From an uncultured Gammaproteobacteria bacterium (lineage in GTDB: Bacteria; Pseudomonadota; Gammaproteobacteria; Poriferisulfidales; GCA-002705445): a stretch of DNA of 57,067 bases. The stretch is taken from assembly GCA_913050095.1 (NCBI GenBank), contig CAJXAV010000005.1, forward strand, positions 1 to 57,067, read 5' to 3'. Position numbers and translations under genes: made by a program. Below are positions 1-8,545 of the stretch, piece after piece. Numbering within the stretch: position 1 is the stretch's first letter; each line of letters begins with the position of its first letter. The notes below the pieces were generated by a model that saw only the letters and a list, made by a program, of their open reading frames with translations, was not told the DNA's origin and ran no database searches.

Positions 1-532
1 TTAATTCTTTCATGCATGATTTAAATTCTAAATCTATTTTTTTATCAGTTTGTATCACTTCTAGAGCTTGATCAACTGATTTTCTCGCGTAAGAATCAAT
101 AGAGTTATGCAAAATTGTTGAGGTGCTATTGCCAAGATGCTCCAATGTTTTTAGGAGTGCAGGATCAATATTTTCATAATTTAATTTTAAAGATAGTCTA
201 GCTATTTTTTCCGCCTCATCTCCAACTCTTTCAAGATCAGTAATGATTCTTAAAATTACTATGATTGTTCTTAAATCAGTTGCAACAGGAGTTTGAAGAG
301 CTAATATTGTGTTGCATTTTTCATCTATATCGATTTCTAACTTATTAACCAAAAAGTCGTTTGTTGCAACCTTTTGAGATAATGAGCTCTCGTTATTTAT
401 TAGCCCGCGTAATGCATCTACATATGATGATTCTACTACCCCAGACATCTCAAGAGTTTTAGATTGTATCTCATTCATAGCTTCATCATAAGATCGTGAG
501 ATATGCCCAGTATTTCCTTGATTTTCTTTCAT
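1..532 (-). CDS. phoU: PhoU phosphate-transport accessory regulator, 3' part cut by the window edge
   Basis: About 177 residues are visible; the reading frame is still open at position 1, so the C-terminal part (the family is about 230-240 residues) lies outside. The start is the ATG at 532, giving MKENQGNTGHISRSYDEAM. The sequence has the PhoU helical-bundle pattern, including VATDLRTI and ITDLERVGDEAEKIA, the conserved metal-binding-type segment of the first repeat. PhoU links the Pst transporter to the PhoR kinase and keeps the Pho regulon off when phosphate is plentiful. Here it is divergent from pstC instead of following pstB as in E. coli. Identification is firm; the missing end cannot be judged. 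Confidence 0.9.
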   Translation of the reverse strand, partial: MKENQGNTGHISRSYDEAMNEIQSKTLEMSGVVESSYVDALRGLINNESSLSQKVATNDFLVNKLEIDIDEKCNTILALQTPVATDLRTIIVILRIITDLERVGDEAEKIARLSLKLNYENIDPALLKTLEHLGNSTSTILHNSIDSYARKSVDQALEVIQTDKKIDLEFKSCMKEL

Positions 533-680
533 CTCATTTTTTAATAATTAATTATTTGTGTAATAAAACTGTAACAAAATCATGTTTTAATCATTGTTAT
601 GATTTTTTAAATTATTTTTCATACTACTTTGTAAAAGAAAAAAAATCAAATAATACAAAAATTTAAGACAATTTTTTATA
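533..680. promoter_or_regulatory. phoU/pstC divergent promoter region with a possible Pho-box half-site
   Basis: This AT-rich 148-bp gap must hold the promoters of both phoU and pstCAB. The segment CTGTAAC at 569-575 resembles the CTGTNAC half of a PhoB box. The expected second half-site 11 bp later is poor (TCATGTT). PhoB control of pst genes is well established in relatives, but this particular site is only a weak visual match. Confidence 0.3.
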
Positions 681-1901
681 ATGAGCATCACATCAATATT
701 GTTAATTATAGGTTTATTTAGTATTTCCGGTTATTATGCCGGTCTTAAAAAATCTTTAGTTTTGAGAGAAAATAAAAAATTTCATTCTGCGCCAATATAT
801 CATGGTGCTTTACTAGCAATAAACTCATCTTTATCTTCGATTTTTTTTATAATTTCCTGGCTAATAATTGAAAAAAATTTTTATACAGACTTAGAGTCTT
901 TTAGAAACATACTTTATATAATTTCAATTATTATTTTTCTAACCGTGTCGCTATTAACTTTCAAGAAAATAAAGCATGATTTTCAAGCGAGGGATAATTT
1001 AGAAAAAATTATTCAATATTTTCTTCTTGTTTGTTCATTATTGGCGATATTAGTCACCATTGGTATTTTTCTTTCAGTCATTTTTGAATCAAACAAGTTC
1101 TTTGGTGTTATATCAATAACAGAATTTTTATTTGGCACGCACTGGAGCCCTCAAATGCCAATAAGAGAAGACCAAGCTGGTTCCTCTGGCGCTTTTGGAG
1201 CTGTTCCTTTATTCGCGGGAACTTTTCTAATTGCTTTTATTTCGATGTGTATAGCTGGTCCTATTGGATTAATGTCTGCCATATATTTATCTGAATATGC
1301 TTCTAAAAAAACCAGATCCATTGTAAAGCCTTTAACTGAAATTCTTGCAGGGATCCCGACTGTTGTTTATGGTTTCTTTGCTGTTGTTGTTGTTGCGCCG
1401 TTTATTAGGAATACAGGATCAAATTTTGGTATTGAGATAGCGTCTGAGAGTGCTCTTGCAGCAGGCTTGGTTATGGGAATAATGATTATCCCCTTTGTTT
1501 CCTCTATATCGGATGATGTTATAAACTCTGTACCGCAAAATTTAAAAAATGGTTCTCTTGGAGTTGGTGCCACTAAATCAGAAACAATAAAAAAAGTTAT
1601 TATTCCCGCTGCTCTTCCTGGAATAATAGGAGGTTTACTTTTAGCGGTATCAAGAGCAATTGGTGAAACCATGATTGTTGTGATGGCTGCTGGGATGTCG
1701 GCAAATTTGACAGCTAATCCGTTTGAAGCAGTCACAACTGTAACAGTTCAAATAGTTGTTTTACTAGTTGGCGATCAAGAATTTGATAGTCCAAAAACAT
1801 TAGCAGCTTTCGCACTTGGATTAGTACTTTTTATTATTACATTAATACTTAACTATATAGCTCTTCACGTAGTTAGAAAATATAGAGAACAGTATGAATA
1901 A
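681..1901 (+). CDS. pstC: Phosphate ABC transporter permease PstC
   Basis: Inner-membrane permease subunit of the high-affinity phosphate importer; it pairs with PstA. At 406 residues it is longer than E. coli PstC (319) because of an extra hydrophobic N-terminal region (residues 1-115) with several membrane segments. The C-terminal half is the ABC permease domain with the cytoplasmic coupling loop at about 287-316 (GSLGVGATKSETIKK) and the SRAIGET segment. Its end overlaps the start of pstA by 8 bp, which indicates translational coupling. No pstS (periplasmic binding protein) is present between phoU and pstC, so the binding protein must be encoded elsewhere. Confidence 0.95.
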   Translation: MSITSILLIIGLFSISGYYAGLKKSLVLRENKKFHSAPIYHGALLAINSSLSSIFFIISWLIIEKNFYTDLESFRNILYIISIIIFLTVSLLTFKKIKHDFQARDNLEKIIQYFLLVCSLLAILVTIGIFLSVIFESNKFFGVISITEFLFGTHWSPQMPIREDQAGSSGAFGAVPLFAGTFLIAFISMCIAGPIGLMSAIYLSEYASKKTRSIVKPLTEILAGIPTVVYGFFAVVVVAPFIRNTGSNFGIEIASESALAAGLVMGIMIIPFVSSISDDVINSVPQNLKNGSLGVGATKSETIKKVIIPAALPGIIGGLLLAVSRAIGETMIVVMAAGMSANLTANPFEAVTTVTVQIVVLLVGDQEFDSPKTLAAFALGLVLFIITLILNYIALHVVRKYREQYE

Positions 1902-3153
1902 TTTGAAAGCAAGACTGGCAAAAGAAAGAAGATTCCGACTATATGGAATTTTATCTATTGCTTTAGCACTTACTCTTCTTTCAATACTATTTATAAGTAT
2001 TTTTTCTCAAGGTTACACAGCATTTCAAGAAACAAAAATACAGCTCGACATAAATTTTGAACAAAGTGTTTTAGATCCAAAAAAAACAAAGGATTGGGAT
2101 GTTGTTAAAAAAGCAAATTTCAATATATTAATCAAAAATTCAATAAATGAGTTATTCCCAGATGTGTCGGGTAGAAGCCAAAAAAGGAAACTTAAAAAGT
2201 TAATTAGTACATCTGGTGAATATCAATTAAGAAATTATATAAAAAATAATATAGAGGCAATTGGTACTACTAAAAAAATGTGGTTATTAGCTGATGATGA
2301 TGTCGATATGCTTATAAAGGGTCATATAAACAGATCACTTCCTGAGAATGAAAGAAGAATTGATAATGATGAATTAAAGTGGATTGAGGTTCTAGAAACA
2401 AAAAAAATAATTAAAAAATTTTTTAATAAAACCTTTTTCACAAGTGGTGATTCTGCTGAGTCAGAGCAATCTGGTATATTAGGTGCGTTATTGGGGTCAC
2501 TTTTTGCTCTCAGTATTACCTTAATTATATCTTTTCCAATTGGGATAGCGACAGCAATTTATTTAGAAGAATTCGCCCCAAAAAATAATAAATTTATTGA
2601 TTTTATTGAGGTTAATATAAATAATCTTGCTGCAGTTCCTTCAATAATATTTGGCTTATTAGGCTTAGCAATATTTTTAAACTTTTTTGAGTTGCCGAGA
2701 TCAGCGCCACTTGTTGGTGGCATGGTTCTTTCACTAATGACACTTCCTACTATTATAATTTCTAGTAGAGTATCAATGAAGGCTGTTCCGCCTTCGATCA
2801 AAGAAGGTGCTTTGGGTGTTGGTGCATCAGAAATTCAAGCTGTGTTTCATCATGTTGTTCCAGTAGCAATTCCTGGTATGTTAACTGGAACAATTATTGG
2901 CATGGCAAGAGCTTTAGGAGAAAGCGCTCCCCTATTAGTAATAGGTATGGTTGCTTTTATAGTTGATATACCTCAATCGGTGACTGATCCAGCCACAGCA
3001 TTACCTATTCAGATTTACCTATGGGCTGACACACCTGAAAGAGGTTTTGTAGAAAGAACCTCTGCAGCTATTATCGTTTTACTAATTTTTCTGATTTTAA
3101 TGAATAGTCTAGCTGTTTATTTAAGACAAAGATTTGAAAAAGATATTAACTGA
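1894..3153 (+). CDS. pstA: Phosphate ABC transporter permease PstA (long form)
   Basis: Second membrane subunit of the phosphate importer. It has 419 residues against 296 in E. coli: after the first membrane helix (about 18-42) comes a hydrophilic stretch of about 140 residues, probably periplasmic, matching the DUF3333-type extension known from PstA proteins of other proteobacteria. The permease core begins at about residue 195 (GILGALLGSLFALS), with the coupling loop at about 302-332 (EGALGVGASEIQAV) and RALGESAPLL. It overlaps pstC by 8 bp and is followed 18 bp later by pstB. The function of the extension is not known to me. Confidence 0.93.
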   Translation: MNNLKARLAKERRFRLYGILSIALALTLLSILFISIFSQGYTAFQETKIQLDINFEQSVLDPKKTKDWDVVKKANFNILIKNSINELFPDVSGRSQKRKLKKLISTSGEYQLRNYIKNNIEAIGTTKKMWLLADDDVDMLIKGHINRSLPENERRIDNDELKWIEVLETKKIIKKFFNKTFFTSGDSAESEQSGILGALLGSLFALSITLIISFPIGIATAIYLEEFAPKNNKFIDFIEVNINNLAAVPSIIFGLLGLAIFLNFFELPRSAPLVGGMVLSLMTLPTIIISSRVSMKAVPPSIKEGALGVGASEIQAVFHHVVPVAIPGMLTGTIIGMARALGESAPLLVIGMVAFIVDIPQSVTDPATALPIQIYLWADTPERGFVERTSAAIIVLLIFLILMNSLAVYLRQRFEKDIN

Positions 3154-3171
3154 TGGCATAGCAAATAAAAT

Positions 3172-4044
3172 ATGTATAATACAGACGTAATGAATGATAA
3201 TAAAAATATAATTGATAGCGACGACTTAATTAGCCAAACCCCTTCTAAACTGGATAATGCAAAAACAGTTGGAAATATTCACGTTGAAGATCCTCGAATA
3301 ATCGCTAAAAATATAAATGTATACTATGACAATAAAATTGCTATAAATAACGTAAGTATTGATATTGGTAAAAATGAAGTTCTCGCTATGATTGGTCCAT
3401 CGGGGTGTGGTAAGTCAACTTTTTTAAGATGCTTTAACAGAATGAATGATACGATTGAGAGTTGTATAGTTGAAGGTGAGTTATATTTAGATAATGAAAA
3501 TATCTTGGATAAAAAAACAGATGTCGTTCCACTTAGGGCAAAAGTAGGTATGGTTTTTCAAAAGCCTAACCCTTTCCCAAAATCTGTTTATGATAATGTT
3601 GCATATGGCCCAAAAATTCACGGGATGGCTAAAAATAAAATTGAATTAGATGAAATAGTTATAAAAAGTTTAGAAAAAGCTGGGCTTTATGAAGAAGTAA
3701 AAGATAGATTAGATACTCCTGGCACAAGTTTATCTGGAGGCCAACAACAACGTTTGTGCATCGCAAGAACAATTGCTGTTAACCCAGAAGTTATTCTTAT
3801 GGATGAACCTTGCTCAGCTCTTGACCCAATTGCAACTGCAAGAATTGAAGAGCTAATATACGAATTAAAAGAGAATTTTACAATTATTATTGTTACGCAT
3901 TCTATGCAACAAGCTGCTAGGGTTTCACAAAGGACCGCCTATTTTCATTTGGGTAGTCTAATCGAAGTAGGTTCTACTGATAAAATCTTCACAACACCAC
4001 AGCACAAATTGACAGAATCGTATATTACAGGAAGATTCGGCTAA
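3172..4044 (+). CDS. pstB: Phosphate ABC transporter ATP-binding protein PstB
   Basis: Cytoplasmic ATPase that powers PstCA. Walker [10 protein letters not shown] lies at about residue 75, the ABC signature LSGGQQQRL at about 187 and Walker [14 protein letters not shown] at about 207, followed by the switch histidine in IIVTHSMQQ. The length, 290 residues, exceeds the usual 257 because of a charged N-terminal tail of about 30 residues. An ATG at 3190 is an alternative start, and neither candidate has a strong ribosome-binding site. The gene ends 12 bp from the convergent end of phoR. Motif content and context make the call secure. Confidence 0.96.
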   Translation: MYNTDVMNDNKNIIDSDDLISQTPSKLDNAKTVGNIHVEDPRIIAKNINVYYDNKIAINNVSIDIGKNEVLAMIGPSGCGKSTFLRCFNRMNDTIESCIVEGELYLDNENILDKKTDVVPLRAKVGMVFQKPNPFPKSVYDNVAYGPKIHGMAKNKIELDEIVIKSLEKAGLYEEVKDRLDTPGTSLSGGQQQRLCIARTIAVNPEVILMDEPCSALDPIATARIEELIYELKENFTIIIVTHSMQQAARVSQRTAYFHLGSLIEVGSTDKIFTTPQHKLTESYITGRFG

Positions 4045-4056
4045 ATTCGCAAAAAA

Positions 4057-5358
4057 TTATGTTTTTGGAAATACGCAAGTAAATTTACTACCTTCATTAA
4101 TAGCGCTTTCTATTTCTAATTTTCCATCGTGCCTATTTATTATATGTTTAACAATTGACAGGCCTAAGCCAGTTCCACCGTGTTCCCTGGAACGTCCCTT
4201 ATCAATTCTATAGAACCTCTCGGTTAATCTATCAACTGATTCTTCAGGAATACCTGCACCATAATCTTTAATATAAAATTCAACTTGATTTTCGTTTCTG
4301 GCAAGGTAATTTATTTCTATTTGAATATTTTTTCCAGAATAAGCAATAGCATTTGATAATAAATTTATTAACGCGCTATATATCTCTTCATATGATCCTT
4401 TAATAAAAATATCATTATCAGATAGTACAGTTACATTATTCTTATTTTTTAAAGCTTCTGGCTTACATGCTGTTTTAATTTCGTTCGCCATAGTTTTAAG
4501 ATTAATTTGAGAAAAATCCTTATCTGGTATATCTGTCGATTGAAGTTTAGTAAGTTTTAAAAGGTCACTTATAAGAATATCCATTCTTTTTGATTGCTTA
4601 AGCATTTCTGAAATTATATCATCATCAACATATCCATCATCAGAAAAACTCAATGTCTCAAGGTATCCAAATATTACAGTTAAAGGAGTTTTTAGCTCAT
4701 GAGAAACATTTGCGATAAAATCTCTTCTCATTTTATCAAGTTGATCAGATTCAGAAACATCTCTAAAAGTTAGGAGATTCCTGTCTTCGCCATAAGGAAC
4801 CATAAAACATTTTATTGTTAGGTCATACTTTAACGGTGAGATAAAATTGATAGATGATCCTACTTTATTTTTTTTTATAAATCCTGCAAATGATGGGTTT
4901 CTGATCATATGCGCTATTGGCTTGCCAATATCTATCTCTTTTAATGATAAAATTTTTACCGCAGCTTTGTTAAACCATTCTGTTTCAAAATTCTTATTCA
5001 CTACTACAATAGCATCAGGCATTGATTCACTTAATTCCTCAAATCTTTTTTCTAATGCTAATAATTTTTCCTGAACTATATTATGATTTTTAAAATCAGA
5101 ATTAACTTTTGATACAAGATTTTGATGTTTTTGATGGTATGTGCTTGATTTATTTATTTTAAAATTATAAAGCCATTTCTCAAAAATATAATTTGTATAA
5201 AGAATATATATTATAAAAATACTTAACGAGAAAATCAGACTGTATAAAAATTGATTAAATAAATGACCGATTACTAGTCCGGCTACTATCAATAATATTA
5301 ATTTTATTAGATCACTTGTAACCGAATAATTTTTAAGTTTATTATCCTGATCATTCAT
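4057..5358 (-). CDS. phoR: Phosphate-regulon sensor histidine kinase PhoR
   Basis: Membrane-bound two-component kinase of 433 residues. Two adjacent membrane helices occupy about 17-57, with almost no periplasmic loop, as is typical of PhoR, which senses through PstSCAB/PhoU and not directly. A PAS domain follows (about 105-200), then the dimerisation/phosphoacceptor segment FIANVSHELKTPLT with His220, and the ATP-binding domain (N box LINLLSNAIAYS, G boxes DYGAGIP and GGTGLGLS). It lies 42 bp downstream of phoB on the same strand, so phoB-phoR form an operon convergent with pstCAB. Confidence 0.95.
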   Translation of the reverse strand: MNDQDNKLKNYSVTSDLIKLILLIVAGLVIGHLFNQFLYSLIFSLSIFIIYILYTNYIFEKWLYNFKINKSSTYHQKHQNLVSKVNSDFKNHNIVQEKLLALEKRFEELSESMPDAIVVVNKNFETEWFNKAAVKILSLKEIDIGKPIAHMIRNPSFAGFIKKNKVGSSINFISPLKYDLTIKCFMVPYGEDRNLLTFRDVSESDQLDKMRRDFIANVSHELKTPLTVIFGYLETLSFSDDGYVDDDIISEMLKQSKRMDILISDLLKLTKLQSTDIPDKDFSQINLKTMANEIKTACKPEALKNKNNVTVLSDNDIFIKGSYEEIYSALINLLSNAIAYSGKNIQIEINYLARNENQVEFYIKDYGAGIPEESVDRLTERFYRIDKGRSREHGGTGLGLSIVKHIINRHDGKLEIESAINEGSKFTCVFPKT

Positions 5359-5400
5359 AAATTCATTATATATTAAGTAAAGAAATAATATGTATTTTTT

Positions 5401-6081
5401 TTAATTAGACATCCTGTACCCAGCACCTCTAACAGTTTGAATACACTTAGAAGAATTAGAAACAAATGATTTTCTTAGTCTCAAGATATGAACATCTACT
5501 GTCCTTTCTTCAACATATATATTCCTACCCCAAACTAAATCTAGGAGTTGAGATCTACTAAATACTCTTTCTGGATGAGTCATAAAAAAATGCAGCAACT
5601 TAAATTCTGTTGGCCCTAATTCTACATTGCTATCTCCATCTGTAACTTTATGGGTCATTGGATTTAATGTGATATTTCCATATTTGACGACTTCCATATC
5701 CTTTTGAGGCGCCGTCCTTCTTAACAAGGCTTTAATTCTTGCTACAAGTTCTTTTGGAGAAAATGGCTTGGTAACATAATCGTCTGCGCCAGATTCTAGG
5801 CCTAACACTTTATCAGACTCGTCTGATTTTGCTGTTAACATAATTATTGGTATATCTTTTATTTCGCTAGATGATCTTATAAGTCTAGATATTTCAATTC
5901 CTTGTTTGCCTGGCAACATCCAATCCAAAAGAATTAAATTAATTTCATTTTCCTTAAGTGCGTCTAAAGCAGAATTACTGTCCTCAGCTTCTAAAATCTC
6001 AAAACCATTATTTTTTAAATTAAAACAAAGCATCTCTCTTACTGCTTTCTCATCCTCAATTATTAGAATTTTTGCTGCCAT
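5401..6081 (-). CDS. phoB: Phosphate-regulon response regulator PhoB
   Basis: OmpR/PhoB-family transcription factor of 226 residues. The receiver domain (1-120) has the acidic pair E9/D10, phosphoacceptor Asp53 in LILLDWMLPG, Thr in IMLTAKSDE and Lys in DDYVTKPF. The winged-helix DNA-binding domain (about 130-226) has the characteristic ERTVDVHILRLRKSF recognition helix and ends VRGAGYRM. When phosphorylated by PhoR it activates Pho genes, probably including the adjacent pst genes. Promoter elements should lie in the AT-rich gap upstream, which also serves the divergent symporter gene. Confidence 0.97.
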   Translation of the reverse strand: MAAKILIIEDEKAVREMLCFNLKNNGFEILEAEDSNSALDALKENEINLILLDWMLPGKQGIEISRLIRSSSEIKDIPIIMLTAKSDESDKVLGLESGADDYVTKPFSPKELVARIKALLRRTAPQKDMEVVKYGNITLNPMTHKVTDGDSNVELGPTEFKLLHFFMTHPERVFSRSQLLDLVWGRNIYVEERTVDVHILRLRKSFVSNSSKCIQTVRGAGYRMSN

Positions 6082-6185
6082 TATATTTATAGCCTTTTTT
6101 TTCAGTCTGCTTTAATATCATATTAAAACATATATATTAAGAAAATATTAAAATATTAAAGAAATATTAAATATAGGGGGCTTAT

Positions 6186-7550
6186 ATGGAATCATTATCA
6201 AATATATTTTCTACGCTTGGAGGAATAGCATGGGGCCCTTACATGCTCGCTTTTATTGCTTTTACCGGACTATATTTAACAATTGGCTTGAAATTTATGC
6301 CGATTATGAAAATTTCTTATGGCCTAAAACTCCTTAAAGCAAAACCAGATGATAAAGAGAAAGGAGAAATTCCTGCGCGTTCTGCTTTGTTTACTGCTAT
6401 GTCAGCTACTGTTGGCACAGGTAATATTGCAGGTGTTGCAACAGCTATAGCGCTAGGTGGCCCAGGTGCTATATTTTGGATGTGGGTAATGGGCTTTGTT
6501 GGAATGGCGACAAAATATGGAGAGGCAGTATTGGCGGTCAAGTATAGAGAAACAGATTCAAATGGTTCTTATGTTGGTGGCCCAATGTATTATATAAAAA
6601 ACGGGCTTGGCGAAAAATGGAAATGGCTTGGTTTTTTATTTGCATTATTTGGAACTATTGCTGCTTTTGGAATTGGCAATATGGTGCAATCAAACACAGT
6701 TGCAAATCAATTGCAAAATACTTTAAATGTTGAACCGCTTGTAACTGGGATAATTATAGCTTTTATAGCCGGCTTAGTAATTATTGGGGGTGTTAAAAGA
6801 ATAAGCGCATTTGCTACTACTCTTGTTCCTTTGATGGCGCTGCTATATATAATATCAGCATTAATAATAGTCTTAATGAACTTTAATCAAGTTCCAGCAG
6901 CATTTGGAATTATTATTGATAGTGCATTTAATGGGACAGCTGCAACTGGCGGATTTGCAGGAGCGACAGTTTTAATGGCAATAAGATTTGGAATCGCGCG
7001 AGGTGTTTTTTCAAATGAGGCGGGATTAGGTAGCGCGCCAATTGCTCATGCTGCAGCCAAAACAAATAGCCCAGTTAAGCAAGGTACAATTGCAATGTTA
7101 GGGACATTTTTCGATACAATTATTATCTGCTCTCTTACAGCTTTAGTTATTGTAATCAGTGGTGCATGGCAAAGTGGAGATAACGGTGCAGTACTGACTT
7201 CAAATGCATTTGTTTTTGGTTTGTCATCTATAGGCGAATCAATTATAACAATTTCGCTAATATTATTTGCCTTTACTACAATAATTGGTTGGAGCTACTA
7301 CGGAGAAAGGTGTTCAGCCTATATATTTGGCACAAAAGCAATTATGCCTTACAGAATATTATGGCTTCTTTCAATAGTTCTTGGAGCGTATGCGTTAAAT
7401 TTAGGAGGAACAACTGCAGAAAGCGTTAACCTAATTTGGCTAATAGCAGACGTAATGAACGGCTTTATGGCTATACCAAATTTAATAGCATTGGTATTAT
7501 TAAGTCCTGTAATATTTAAGTTATCTAAAGAATATTTTACAAGGAAATAA
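6186..7550 (+). CDS. Sodium:alanine/glycine symporter family (AGCS) protein
   Basis: Polytopic inner-membrane carrier of 454 residues, the usual size for the AGCS family (alanine or glycine:cation symporter). Recognisable family segments include ATVGTGNIAGVATAIALGGPGA near residue 75, MYYIKNGLG, and FSNEAGLGSAPIAHAAAKT near 280, which in this family form part of the sodium and substrate sites. About ten or eleven hydrophobic helices are visible. The start is well supported by an AGGGGG ribosome-binding site. nadC follows after 4 bp, so the two are probably co-transcribed. The exact substrate (alanine, glycine or glutamine) cannot be decided from sequence. Confidence 0.92.
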   Translation: MESLSNIFSTLGGIAWGPYMLAFIAFTGLYLTIGLKFMPIMKISYGLKLLKAKPDDKEKGEIPARSALFTAMSATVGTGNIAGVATAIALGGPGAIFWMWVMGFVGMATKYGEAVLAVKYRETDSNGSYVGGPMYYIKNGLGEKWKWLGFLFALFGTIAAFGIGNMVQSNTVANQLQNTLNVEPLVTGIIIAFIAGLVIIGGVKRISAFATTLVPLMALLYIISALIIVLMNFNQVPAAFGIIIDSAFNGTAATGGFAGATVLMAIRFGIARGVFSNEAGLGSAPIAHAAAKTNSPVKQGTIAMLGTFFDTIIICSLTALVIVISGAWQSGDNGAVLTSNAFVFGLSSIGESIITISLILFAFTTIIGWSYYGERCSAYIFGTKAIMPYRILWLLSIVLGAYALNLGGTTAESVNLIWLIADVMNGFMAIPNLIALVLLSPVIFKLSKEYFTRK

Positions 7551-7554
7551 TTTA

Positions 7555-8418
7555 GTGAATAAAAAAAATTTAGCAAAGATTGCAATGAAAGATGTTGCAA
7601 TTGCAATCTCTGAAGATCTTGGAACTGGAGATATAACTACTAGCCTACTAGGAAAAGATAAAAATAAACTATCAATAGCTTTTGTAAAATCAAATGAAGA
7701 CGCAATACTTTGTGGAAAGATATGGTTCAATAGCACATTTAAATATATTCAAAAAAAATATGGGGGGACATTAAAAATAACATGGCTAAAAAATGATGGC
7801 GACAAAATAAAGAAAGGAGAAAAAATATGTCGAATAGAAGCACCTTTAAGAACTTTATTAATATCTGAAAGAGTAGCGCTCAATTTTATACAATTTTTAA
7901 GTGGAATATCATCTAAGACAAAACTCTACTCTGAAAAGATAAAAAATAGAAAGGTAAAATTACTAGATACGAGGAAAACAATTCCAGGATTACGAGTATC
8001 ACAAAAATATGCTGTTACATGTGGTAATGGGTTTAACCATAGGCACGGACTTTATGACCAAATATTAATAAAAGAAAATCATATAACTAATAAATCTCAA
8101 CCATATGAAGATTTTCTTAAAAAAATCAATAAGAATACTTCTTTTAGAAAAGTTTCAATAGAAGTTGAAACTCTTAAAGATTTACGAATCCTTGTAAATT
8201 ATAAACCTAAAAATATCTTGCTAGATAATTTCAGTTTACCAAACATCAAAAAAGCCACTAAAATAATTAACAAAAGAATTACATCAATTGAAGTATCTGG
8301 AAATATAAGTCTTAAAAATATTGAAAAATATTCACATCTTAATATTGATTTCATATCTATTGGTGATTTAACTAAAAATATTGAATCTATTGATTTTTCA
8401 ATGCTTATAGAAAAATAA
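7555..8418 (+). CDS. nadC: Nicotinate-nucleotide diphosphorylase (quinolinate phosphoribosyltransferase)
   Basis: Converts quinolinate and phosphoribosyl pyrophosphate to nicotinic acid mononucleotide in de novo NAD synthesis. The 287-residue length is normal. Diagnostic segments are EDLGTGDITT near the N-terminus, ERVALNFIQFLSGIS, the active-site stretch DTRKTIPGLR, and NHRHGLYDQILIKENHI. The C-terminal barrel ends with the usual ISIGDLT. The start is GTG at 7555, chosen because AAGGAAA precedes it at good spacing and the symporter gene ends only 4 bp upstream. Confidence 0.95.
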   Translation: MNKKNLAKIAMKDVAIAISEDLGTGDITTSLLGKDKNKLSIAFVKSNEDAILCGKIWFNSTFKYIQKKYGGTLKITWLKNDGDKIKKGEKICRIEAPLRTLLISERVALNFIQFLSGISSKTKLYSEKIKNRKVKLLDTRKTIPGLRVSQKYAVTCGNGFNHRHGLYDQILIKENHITNKSQPYEDFLKKINKNTSFRKVSIEVETLKDLRILVNYKPKNILLDNFSLPNIKKATKIINKRITSIEVSGNISLKNIEKYSHLNIDFISIGDLTKNIESIDFSMLIEK

Positions 8419-8490
8419 AACTAATATATCCAAGCCTTTGCATGCTTGACATTTTTTTTATCACCTTTAAAATTAAACTCTGCTGGAACA

Positions 8491-8510
8491 AGTACAAAAA
8501 GAGTTGTACT
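8491..8510. repeat. Perfect 7-bp inverted repeat in the leader of the TonB receptor
   Basis: AGTACAA (8491-8497) and TTGTACT (8504-8510) flank a 6-base loop, 36 bp before the receptor start. There is no T-run after it, so it is not a simple terminator. It could be an operator for a repressor controlling nutrient uptake or an mRNA hairpin. It does not match the Fur or Zur consensus sequences I know. Confidence 0.45.
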
Positions 8511-8545
8511 AACGTAGGCATTAATAATTTTTAGGTAAATTTATT

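Noticed and set aside
6143..6171. Tandem ATATTAAA-like repeats upstream of the symporter
   Set aside because: Spacing is irregular and the motif is only A and T, so low-complexity composition explains it.
8419..8545. Cobalamin riboswitch before the BtuB-like receptor
   Set aside because: No B12-box (GCCACTG-like) or the expected long structured leader; only 127 bp are available.
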